DNA of 9,002 bases, taken from NCBI GenBank assembly GCA_964579505.1, contig CAZOGC010000030.1, positions 1 through 9,002 on the forward strand, in the 5' to 3' direction. Origin of the DNA: JAJYSO01 sp964579505 (lineage in GTDB: Bacteria > Bacteroidota > Bacteroidia > Flavobacteriales > Flavobacteriaceae). The notes below the pieces were generated by a model. That model made no database searches and was not told the origin of the DNA. It was given only the letters and a program-made list of their open reading frames with translations. The position numbers were made by a program, and so were the translations under genes. Positions 1 through 5,723 of the stretch are shown one piece after another (the stretch's first letter is position 1; every line of letters starts with the position of its first letter).

Positions 1-386
1 TAATCAGTTTTGAAACGCTCGAATCTTGTGTAGCTTTTAGTAATTATTACGCTCCTGAACACTTGATTTTGGCTGTCGACAATCCTGAAGAATTGGTTGG
101 TTTAATTCAAAATGCCGGTTCTGTATTTTTAGGAAAATACAGCTGCGAAAGTGCAGGAGATTACGCCAGTGGCACCAATCATACCTTGCCGACAAACGGC
201 GCCGCTAAAGCCTATTCAGGTGTATCCTTAGATAGTTTTATTAAAAAAATTACCTTTCAGAAACTCTCTGTTCAAGGCGTCCAGAAAATCAGCGAAGCTG
301 TGGAAACTATGGCTGCAGCTGAAGGTTTGGTTGCGCACCAAAAAGCAATGCAATTTCGTCGCAAATCCATTTTAGAAAATGCTTAA
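1..386 (+). CDS. hisD: Histidinol dehydrogenase, C-terminal part (5' end outside window)
   Basis: HisD catalyses the last two steps of histidine synthesis, the NAD-dependent oxidation of L-histidinol through histidinaldehyde to L-histidine, as a cytosolic zinc enzyme. The reading frame is open from the window edge (first full codon at base 3) to the TAA at 384-386. This leaves 127 residues, roughly the last third of a protein usually about 430 residues long. Recognisable elements are YAPEHL, whose Glu-His pair (codons 57-62) matches the catalytic pair of the family; GDYASGTNHTLPT, whose Asp (codon 159-161) corresponds to a zinc ligand; and GLVAHQKA near the end, whose His (codon 336-338) corresponds to another zinc ligand. 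A TTG at 63 is an internal codon, not a start, because family sequence continues upstream of it. hisC follows after 3 bases. Nothing suggests damage; the gene is cut only by the window. Confidence 0.97.
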   Translation, partial: ISFETLESCVAFSNYYAPEHLILAVDNPEELVGLIQNAGSVFLGKYSCESAGDYASGTNHTLPTNGAAKAYSGVSLDSFIKKITFQKLSVQGVQKISEAVETMAAAEGLVAHQKAMQFRRKSILENA

Positions 387-389
387 ACT

Positions 390-1403
390 ATGAAGACTTT
401 ACCTGTACGTCAAAATATTCTAAAACTTTCACCTTATCAAAGCGCGCGCAGCGAATTTACCGGCGAGGCTACGGTCTTTTTAGACGCTAATGAAAATCCA
501 TTTGGAACGCTTAACCGCTATCCGGATCCTAATCAAAGCAGCTTGAAACAAGCTTTATCAAATACACTTAATCTCGATGAAAATCAAATTTTTATAGGAA
601 ATGGAAGCGATGAGGTCATTGATTTGACTTTCCGTATATTTTGTGAACCGGGTCGAGATAAAGTGCTGATTTGTCCGCCTACTTATGGTATGTATCGCGT
701 ATCGGTAGCCTTAAACAATATTGCTTTGGTTGAAGTGCCACTGACAACTTCTTTTCAACTCAATACTTCTGAAGTTTTAGCTACCGCAAAACGAGAACAG
801 GTTAACGTAATTTGGTTGTGCTCTCCCAATAATCCTACCGGAAATATTTTGAATGACATAGAAGAAATTCTACAAAATTTTGATGGTCTTGTAGTGGTTG
901 ATGAGGCTTATATTGATTTTAGTGAGGAAGAATCCTGGAGTACAAAAATTGAAGACTATCCCAATTTAATTGTTTCGCAAACCTTTAGTAAAGCCCGAGG
1001 GCTAGCCAATGTTCGCGTTGGTATTGGGTTGGCTAATGCTGAAATTATAGCCTTTTTCAATCGCGTCAAACCGCCTTATAACGTCAGTGGATTAAATCAA
1101 ACGGCTGCTCTAAATGCCTTATGCGATACGGAACGTTTTCAAAAAGAAGTGGCGCTGTTGATTAGTGAACGCATTAATCTTGAAGCAAATTTAAAATCCA
1201 TTTCGTGGATAGATGAGGTGTATCCTTCTGAAGCTAATTTTATTTTGATACGTACAGCGCGTGCCTTTGAGGTCTATGGGAAGCTAAGAGAAAAAGGAAT
1301 AGTATTGCGCAATCGAAGTTCACAAATTCCCAATAGTATCCGTATTAGTATTGGCACACCTGATGAAAACCAATTATTACTTAAAACTTTAAAATCCCTA
1401 TGA
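390..1403 (+). CDS. hisC: Histidinol-phosphate aminotransferase
   Basis: HisC is a PLP-dependent class I/II aminotransferase that converts imidazole-acetol phosphate plus glutamate to L-histidinol phosphate plus 2-oxoglutarate. The 337-residue product is slightly short for the family (about 345-360) but complete. Visible motifs in order: LDANENPFG (31-39) in the substrate-binding N-terminal arm; GNGSDEVIDL (70-79), the PLP phosphate-binding loop; PTYGMY (97-102), with the Tyr that stacks near PLP; SPNNPTGN (145-152); VDEAYIDF (170-177), with the Asp that pairs with the PLP pyridine nitrogen; TFSKARGLANVRVG (198-211), where Lys201 is the expected Schiff-base lysine; and SIRISIGT (316-323), with the Arg expected to bind the substrate carboxylate or phosphate. 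The ATG lies 3 bases after the hisD stop, and the hisC stop overlaps the hisB start as ATGA, which indicates translational coupling. Confidence 0.97.
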   Translation: MKTLPVRQNILKLSPYQSARSEFTGEATVFLDANENPFGTLNRYPDPNQSSLKQALSNTLNLDENQIFIGNGSDEVIDLTFRIFCEPGRDKVLICPPTYGMYRVSVALNNIALVEVPLTTSFQLNTSEVLATAKREQVNVIWLCSPNNPTGNILNDIEEILQNFDGLVVVDEAYIDFSEEESWSTKIEDYPNLIVSQTFSKARGLANVRVGIGLANAEIIAFFNRVKPPYNVSGLNQTAALNALCDTERFQKEVALLISERINLEANLKSISWIDEVYPSEANFILIRTARAFEVYGKLREKGIVLRNRSSQIPNSIRISIGTPDENQLLLKTLKSL

Positions 1404-2491
1404 AAAAAGTATTGTTTATAGACCGCGATGGCACGTTGATTAAAGAGCCTGCCGATGAACAAATCGACAGCCTTGAGAAACTAGAATTTTATCCCGGCGT
1501 ATTTCAAAATTTAGCGCGCATAGTCCGCGAGTTAGATTATGAATTGGTGATGGTAACCAATCAAGATGGCTTAGGTACTGCATTATTTCCGGAAGAAAAC
1601 TTTTGGCCGGTACACCAAAAAATGCTACAGGCTTTTAAAAATGAAGGCGTCGTGTTTTCAGAAATTCTAATCGACAGAAGTTTTCCAGAAGATAAATCAC
1701 CTAATCGAAAACCTGAAATAGGCTTGTTGACGCATTACTGCAAAGGTGCTTATGACTTGTCACAATCGTATGTTATTGGTGATCGGTTAAGCGATGTACA
1801 ATTGGCTCAAAATTTAGGGGCTCAAGGTATTTTTATCGGAGCTGATAAAGCTGAAAATGCGGTCTTATCAACCACCAGTTGGCAAGAGATTTATCAATTT
1901 TTGGCTCAGCAGCCTCGTGTTGCAAAACTGACGCGAAATACGAAAGAGACGCAAATCGCCTTGACGCTTAATTTAGATGGAAACGGGAAGAGCTCTATTA
2001 CAACAGGTTTGGGCTTTTTTGATCATATGCTTGAACAAATTGCGCGTCACGGTCAATTTGATATGGATTTACGAGTTAAAGGCGATTGGGAAATTGACGA
2101 ACACCACAGCATTGAAGATACGGCATTGATTTTAGGAACCGCTTTTGCTGAAGCTTTAGGAACGAAAAAAGGAATTGAACGTTATGGATTTACCTTGCCT
2201 ATGGATGATTGCCTAGCGCAAGTAGCCCTTGATTTTGGCGGGCGGCCGTGGTTGATGTGGGACGCAGAATTTAAGCGTGAAAAAATTGGCGGTATGCCCA
2301 CCGAAATGTTTCTGCATTTTTTCAAATCTTTTAGTGACGCGGCGCAATGCAATTTGAATATCAAAGCCGAAGGCCAGAATGAACACCACAAAATCGAATC
2401 TATCTTTAAAGCTTTTGCAAAAAGCTTGCGTATGGCGGTCAAGCAACAGGCCAATAATTTTTCTATTCCCAGTACAAAAGGCGTGTTATGA
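1400..2491 (+). CDS. hisB: Bifunctional histidinol-phosphatase / imidazoleglycerol-phosphate dehydratase
   Basis: HisB joins two non-consecutive pathway activities in one cytosolic chain of 363 residues. Residues 1 to about 165 form a HAD-type histidinol phosphatase: FIDRDGTL holds the nucleophile Asp8 and general acid/base Asp10, TNQDG (53-57) is motif II, RKP (103-105) supplies the motif III lysine, and GDRLSD (127-132) carries the Mg-binding acidic residues. Residues about 174-363 form the dehydratase, with FFDHMLEQIARHG (206-218), DEHHSIEDTA (233-242) and GQNEHHKIESIFKAFAKS (325-342). These supply the histidine and glutamate ligands of the Mn centre, and STKGVL closes the chain. The phosphatase segment that in E. 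coli HisB carries a Cys-His-Cys-Cys zinc site reads IDRSFPEDKSPNRKP here, so none of the four ligands is kept (see findings). Four-base ATGA overlaps link the gene to both hisC and hisH. Confidence 0.97.
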   Translation: MKKVLFIDRDGTLIKEPADEQIDSLEKLEFYPGVFQNLARIVRELDYELVMVTNQDGLGTALFPEENFWPVHQKMLQAFKNEGVVFSEILIDRSFPEDKSPNRKPEIGLLTHYCKGAYDLSQSYVIGDRLSDVQLAQNLGAQGIFIGADKAENAVLSTTSWQEIYQFLAQQPRVAKLTRNTKETQIALTLNLDGNGKSSITTGLGFFDHMLEQIARHGQFDMDLRVKGDWEIDEHHSIEDTALILGTAFAEALGTKKGIERYGFTLPMDDCLAQVALDFGGRPWLMWDAEFKREKIGGMPTEMFLHFFKSFSDAAQCNLNIKAEGQNEHHKIESIFKAFAKSLRMAVKQQANNFSIPSTKGVL

Positions 2492-3072
2492 TAGCAATAA
2501 TTGATTATAAATCAGGCAATGTGCGCTCCGTGGCCAATGCCTTAAAACGCTTGGGTGCCGAAGCTGTTATTACAGATGATGTTGAAATCATCCGGTCAGC
2601 CGATAAAGTCATTTTTCCCGGGGTAGGAGAAGCCAGTTCCGCAATGCAGCAATTGCAAAACAAAGGCTTAGATTCATTGATTCCGACTTTGACGCAACCT
2701 GTTTTAGGCATATGCTTGGGAATGCAGTTGTTGTGCACACATTCTGAAGAGGGAAATACAGCGGGTTTAGGCGTTTTTCCGACAAAAGTAAAGCGCTTTC
2801 CGGCAGAGAAACGCGTGCCACATATGGGGTGGAACAATCTGATTGCTACCGCGGAATCTACCTTGTGCAATACTGTTAAAGCAGCCGATGACGTGTATTT
2901 TGTGCACAGTTTTTATGTAGAATGTAATGCTTTTACAGTGGCAAAAAGCGATTATATTTTGCCGTTTAGTGCGGCTTTACAACGCGCTAATTTTTATGCC
3001 GTTCAGTTTCACCCTGAAAAATCAGGAGAGGTCGGTGAACGTATTTTACAAAACTTTTTAAAACTTAATTAA
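2488..3072 (+). CDS. hisH: Imidazole glycerol phosphate synthase, glutaminase subunit
   Basis: HisH hydrolyses glutamine and passes ammonia through the HisF barrel to PRFAR, so it works as a heterodimer with the hisF product encoded in this operon. The 194-residue chain is a class I glutamine amidotransferase of normal length. GVGEASSAM (46-53 region) lies after the first beta-alpha units. GICLGMQLLC (74-83) is the nucleophile elbow with catalytic Cys76, PHMGWN (111-116) is typical of HisH, and FHPEKSG (174-180) supplies His175 and Glu177 to complete the Cys-His-Glu triad. The ATG is embedded in the hisB stop (ATGA), and the TAA stop shares one base with the hisA ATG (TAATG). The start is supported by the immediate IAIIDYKSGN sequence, which is the usual amino-terminal beta strand of the family. 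Confidence 0.97.
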   Translation: MIAIIDYKSGNVRSVANALKRLGAEAVITDDVEIIRSADKVIFPGVGEASSAMQQLQNKGLDSLIPTLTQPVLGICLGMQLLCTHSEEGNTAGLGVFPTKVKRFPAEKRVPHMGWNNLIATAESTLCNTVKAADDVYFVHSFYVECNAFTVAKSDYILPFSAALQRANFYAVQFHPEKSGEVGERILQNFLKLN

Positions 3073-3785
3073 TGCGAATTATACCAGCTATAGACCTTAT
3101 TGATGGCAAGTGTGTGCGCTTGACGCAAGGCGATTATTCTGCTAAAAAAATATACAACGATTCTCCCTTAGAGGTAGCCAAACAGTTTGAAGATGCCGGG
3201 ATTCACTATTTGCATTTAGTGGATTTGGATGGTGCCAAAGCCGGACAGATTAAGCACTATGAAATTTTGGAAGCCATTGCGACTAAAACCAATTTGCAGG
3301 TTGATTTTGGAGGCGGTATTCAATCGGATGAAGCGGTAAAGATTGCTTTTGAAAGTGGCGCCCAACAAATTACCGTAGGAAGTTTAGCTGTTCGTCAGCC
3401 CGAAATTTTTGTAAAATGGCTTCAGCAATATGGTCCTGAGCGGATAATTCTCGGAGCAGATGTGTCGGACAACAAAATCGCTACTAACGCTTGGCAAGAG
3501 CAGTCAGACCGTGATGTGTTTGAATTTTTAGAAGCCTACATCGCTCAGAATGTCAAGTATGCAGTGTGTACAGATGTGGCAAAGGATGGGATGCTCGCAG
3601 GGCCGGCACTAGAACTTTACAATCAAATATTAGAACGTTTTTCACTGAACCTCATTGCTAGTGGCGGTATTTCATCACTAGAAGATTTACAAAAATTAAA
3701 AGCTATAGGTTGTGAAGGGGCTATTATAGGAAAAGCTATTTACGATCAAAAAATCACCTTAAAAGAATTGGAAGCGTTATGTTAA
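3072..3785 (+). CDS. hisA: ProFAR isomerase (phosphoribosylformimino-AICAR-phosphate isomerase)
   Basis: HisA carries out an Amadori rearrangement of ProFAR to PRFAR, producing the substrate of the HisH/HisF synthase. The 237-residue product is a single (beta/alpha)8 barrel of standard length. RIIPAIDLIDGKCVRL puts the catalytic Asp8 at the end of strand 1, and LGADV places the second catalytic Asp at 130. FGGGIQS (79-85) and IASGGISS (195-202) are the two phosphate-binding loops on opposite sides of the barrel, an arrangement that reflects the two-fold half-barrel symmetry of HisA and HisF. VGSLAV and VAKDGMLAGP (169-178) are further family blocks. The gene begins on the last base of the hisH stop and its final codons overlap the hisF start by 7 bases. 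Catalytic residues look intact. Confidence 0.97.
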   Translation: MRIIPAIDLIDGKCVRLTQGDYSAKKIYNDSPLEVAKQFEDAGIHYLHLVDLDGAKAGQIKHYEILEAIATKTNLQVDFGGGIQSDEAVKIAFESGAQQITVGSLAVRQPEIFVKWLQQYGPERIILGADVSDNKIATNAWQEQSDRDVFEFLEAYIAQNVKYAVCTDVAKDGMLAGPALELYNQILERFSLNLIASGGISSLEDLQKLKAIGCEGAIIGKAIYDQKITLKELEALC

Positions 3786-4531
3786 AAAATCGCATTATTC
3801 CGTGTTTAGATATTAAAGATGGGCGCACCGTAAAAGGGGTGAATTTCTTTGATTTAAAGGATGCTGGAGATCCTATTGCACTGGCTAAGCTTTACAGCGA
3901 TGCCGGCGCCGACGAGTTGGTGTTTTTAGATATTTCAGCTTCCGTTGAAAAGCGCAAAACGCTAGTCGATTTGGTAGAAAAAGTAGCCGCCGAAATTAGT
4001 ATTCCGTTTACGGTGGGTGGTGGTATAGGTAGCGTTGCCGATGCTAAGGCGGTGCTCAATGCCGGGGCCGACAAGGTGAGTTTAAATTCGGCAGCACTTA
4101 AGCACCCACAGTTGATTACCGAAGTAGCCGAAACTTGTGGTCAGCAATGTGTTGTAGTGGCCATTGATACCAAATGTGAAGCGGGTGAACACTGGGTTTA
4201 TCGTATGGGCGGACGCCAAAAAACAAGCTATAAAACCTTAGATTGGGCACGAGAAGCAGAGCGTTTAGGAGCCGGAGAGATTTTATTGACGGCTATGGGA
4301 CAAGACGGCACTAAATCAGGATTTGATCTAGCAATTACACAAGCTGTTTGCCAAGCGGTTCGCTTGCCCGTTATTGCGTCAGGAGGCGCAGGAACTAGTC
4401 AAGATTTTGTCGATTTATTTCAACAAACCGAAGCAACAGCGGGATTGGCAGCTAGCATTTTTCACTATGGTCAATTGCCTATTTCAACTTTAAAAACAGC
4501 ATTAAAAACTTATAATATCGCCATACGATGA
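3779..4531 (+). CDS. hisF: Imidazole glycerol phosphate synthase, cyclase subunit
   Basis: HisF uses ammonia delivered by HisH to convert PRFAR to imidazole-glycerol phosphate and AICAR, the latter returning to purine synthesis. The 250-residue (beta/alpha)8 barrel is of family length. NRIIPCLDIKDGRTVKGVNF holds the catalytic Asp11, and VVVAIDTK holds the second catalytic Asp at 130. Lys99 in DKVSLNS is at the position tied to the ammonia gate, and GGGIGS (80-85) and ASGGAGT (200-206) bind the two phosphates. The loop after strand 6 reads TAMGQDGTKSG, where many HisF proteins have TSxDxDGTKxG. The second acidic residue (Asp176) is kept but the first is Gly174. This is probably a lineage variant rather than damage, since all else is intact. 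The ATG lies 7 bases inside hisA, and the stop overlaps the hisIE start. Confidence 0.97.
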   Translation: MLKNRIIPCLDIKDGRTVKGVNFFDLKDAGDPIALAKLYSDAGADELVFLDISASVEKRKTLVDLVEKVAAEISIPFTVGGGIGSVADAKAVLNAGADKVSLNSAALKHPQLITEVAETCGQQCVVVAIDTKCEAGEHWVYRMGGRQKTSYKTLDWAREAERLGAGEILLTAMGQDGTKSGFDLAITQAVCQAVRLPVIASGGAGTSQDFVDLFQQTEATAGLAASIFHYGQLPISTLKTALKTYNIAIR

Positions 4532-5112
4532 AACTAGATTTTAATAAACAAGCTCTTATTCCAGCTATCATTCAAGATGTCGATAGCTTGCAAGTACTGA
4601 TGTTGGGCTATATGAATCAAGAAGCATTTAAACGTACACAAATTGAAAAGCGCGTAACTTTTTACAGTCGAAAACGTCAGTGTTTATGGACAAAAGGAGA
4701 GACATCCGGAAATTTTTTGGAAGTCATAGAACTGTACAGCGATTGCGACAATGACACGGTATTGATTAAAGCTAAACCAGTCGGACCTACTTGTCACCGT
4801 GGCACAACGGCTTGTTTTGATAGCGATTCAGCTAAAGGATTTTTATATCAATTAGAAAGTGTCATTGACGAGAGAATTACGAGTGATGCCTCGGATTCTT
4901 ATACCAATAAATTGTTTAAACGAGGCGTGAATAAAGTAGCTCAAAAAGTAGGAGAGGAAGCTGTTGAAGTGGTAATCGAAGCTAAAGATAACAACGATGA
5001 TTTATTTAAAAATGAAGTAGCTGATTTGTTGTACCACTTGTTGATTTTGTTGCGGTATAAGAAATTTAACTTGGCAGATATTGAAGAAGTTTTGAAAGAT
5101 AGAAATAATTGA
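4528..5112 (+). CDS. hisIE: Bifunctional phosphoribosyl-AMP cyclohydrolase / phosphoribosyl-ATP pyrophosphatase
   Basis: This fusion performs steps two and three of the pathway. The C-terminal HisE domain removes pyrophosphate from phosphoribosyl-ATP, and the N-terminal HisI domain opens the adenine ring to give ProFAR. The chain has 194 residues, typical of HisIE fusions. HisI spans about 1-105: LMLGYMNQEAF (24-34), FYSRKRQCLWTKGETSGN (45-62), and DCDNDTVLIKAKPVGPTCHRGT (72-93) followed by ACF. Cys73, Cys89 and Cys96 are the expected zinc ligands and Asp72/74/76 the Mg ligands. HisE spans about 107-194 and shows the all-alpha MazG-like metal site in VGEEAVEVVIEA (141-152) and NEVADLLYHLL (162-172). 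It is the last gene of the his operon, overlaps hisF by ATGA, and is followed by a 66-base gap with a hairpin. Confidence 0.97.
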   Translation: MKLDFNKQALIPAIIQDVDSLQVLMLGYMNQEAFKRTQIEKRVTFYSRKRQCLWTKGETSGNFLEVIELYSDCDNDTVLIKAKPVGPTCHRGTTACFDSDSAKGFLYQLESVIDERITSDASDSYTNKLFKRGVNKVAQKVGEEAVEVVIEAKDNNDDLFKNEVADLLYHLLILLRYKKFNLADIEEVLKDRNN

Positions 5113-5113
5113 A

Positions 5114-5156
5114 AAAGTGTAAGATGAGGTTGATTTCACGCTTTATTTATATATTT
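5114..5156 (+). terminator. Imperfect hairpin after hisIE, possible weak terminator
   Basis: Immediately after the hisIE stop, 5114-5125 can pair with 5133-5144. The 12-position stem has 9 Watson-Crick pairs, two G-T type pairs and one A-C mismatch, enclosing a 7-base loop. The 3' arm runs into an A-interrupted T tract (to 5156). The position at the end of a long operon fits a terminator, but the stem is AT-rich and imperfect, so it may be only partly effective. It also overlaps the suggested promoter of the next gene. Confidence 0.35.
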
Positions 5157-5157
5157 A
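5129..5157 (+). promoter_or_regulatory. Possible Bacteroidota-type promoter for the DoxX gene
   Basis: GTTG at 5129-5132 followed after 17 bases by TATATTTA at 5150-5157 resembles the Bacteroidota pattern TTTG-N(about 19)-TAnnTTTG, with one mismatch in each box. The downstream box begins 29 bases before the DoxX ATG, which would give a short leader. In an AT-rich gap such a match can arise by chance, so this is only a candidate. Confidence 0.3.
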
Positions 5158-5178
5158 CGAAAATCTAAATCTTCAATT

Positions 5179-5601
5179 ATGGGAATTCTAACAAAAGAAA
5201 CAAAGTGGAGTAATAATTTAGGATTATTAATTCTGCGCTTAATTTTCGGACTTGTATTATTATATGGTCACGGATTTGGGAAATTGTCTACAGTTTTTAG
5301 CGGGCAAGAAATTCATTTTATGGACCCGATAGGATTGGGAAGCACCTTGTCTTTTTACTTAGCTGCTTTTGCAGAAGGTATCTGTGCTATTTTATTGATT
5401 TTGGGTCTCTTTTCTAGATTTGCAAGCGTAGTATTGCTTCTTAATTTTTTGGTCATTTTTTGTTTCCATGCTTTTATGATAGGCGATGGGTTTACCATTT
5501 TAGAACCGCGTTTTTTCTATTTGTTTGCTTTTGTGGCTTTGACTTTTACCGGTCCCGGACGAATTTCGTTAGATTTCTTATTGTTTAACAAGAAGAAATA
5601 G
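5179..5601 (+). CDS. DoxX-family membrane protein
   Basis: The 140-residue product is hydrophobic with about four membrane segments (roughly 13-32, 58-77, 82-100 and 112-128). A short basic tail (FNKKK) and a cytoplasmic-looking N-terminus flank the helices. The opening block LGLLILRLIFGLVLLYGHGFGKL is typical of DoxX-family proteins, where a conserved Arg in the first helix and a Gly-His/Gly-Lys motif after it recur. The family is named after a subunit of an archaeal thiosulfate:quinone oxidoreductase, but most bacterial members, including small stand-alone ones like this, have no established function. I therefore assign only the family. The ATG at 5179 is the first in frame after the gap and leads directly into the conserved helix. 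The gene sits between the his operon and a MATE transporter, and probably has its own promoter. Confidence 0.85.
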   Translation: MGILTKETKWSNNLGLLILRLIFGLVLLYGHGFGKLSTVFSGQEIHFMDPIGLGSTLSFYLAAFAEGICAILLILGLFSRFASVVLLLNFLVIFCFHAFMIGDGFTILEPRFFYLFAFVALTFTGPGRISLDFLLFNKKK

Positions 5602-5606
5602 CGGAT

Positions 5607-5632
5607 ACCTTTTCAATCTGTTAAAAGGTTTT
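5607..5632 (+). terminator. Hairpin with T run after the DoxX gene
   Basis: ACCTTTT (5607-5613) pairs perfectly with AAAAGGT (5623-5629) across a 9-base loop, and four T's end the element at 5632. It begins 5 bases after the DoxX stop codon, the expected place for an intrinsic terminator. The stem is only 7 bp with two G-C pairs and the T run is short, so termination may be inefficient. Confidence 0.4.
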
Positions 5633-5653
5633 ATAGTAGGGAGGTAATTTTTG

Positions 5654-5661
5654 TATTTTTG
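5654..5661 (+). promoter_or_regulatory. TAnnTTTG -7 box upstream of the MATE transporter gene
   Basis: TATTTTTG matches the Bacteroidota -7 consensus TAnnTTTG at every defined position. The -33 region is weak: a TTTT at 5629-5632, about 21 bases upstream, stands where TTTG is expected and overlaps the terminator-like hairpin of the preceding gene. If used, transcription would start near 5668 and leave a leader of about 55 bases before the ATG at 5724. It is the best promoter match in the window. Confidence 0.5.
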
Positions 5662-5680
5662 CGCTCTTTTTATTATTAGA

Positions 5681-5697
5681 AAGTTTTGTAAAAACTT
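5681..5697 (+). other. Short perfect hairpin in the presumed MATE leader
   Basis: AAGTTTT (5681-5687) and AAAACTT (5691-5697) are perfect inverted repeats around a 3-base GTA loop. The element lies between the suggested transcription start near 5668 and the MATE ATG. As DNA it is also a small palindrome that a regulator could bind. It has no T run suited to termination, and only one G-C pair, so its stability as RNA would be low. Confidence 0.3.
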
Positions 5698-5723
5698 CTG
5701 ATTAAAGTAAGGTGCAGAATTAC

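Noticed and set aside
63..65. TTG as a start codon for a short 107-residue protein
   Set aside because: The same frame is open to the window edge and encodes conserved HisD sequence (YAPEH) just upstream, so this is an internal Leu codon.
2182..2454. Two overlapping minus-strand open frames opposite the HisB dehydratase domain
   Set aside because: Both are shadows of the hisB coding sequence, without motifs or independent start signals.
2505..2870. Open frame of 121 codons on the minus strand opposite hisH
   Set aside because: It lies wholly opposite a well-recognised gene, shows no family motif, and its Cys/Pro/Ser-rich composition is what the reverse frame of a conserved coding sequence gives.
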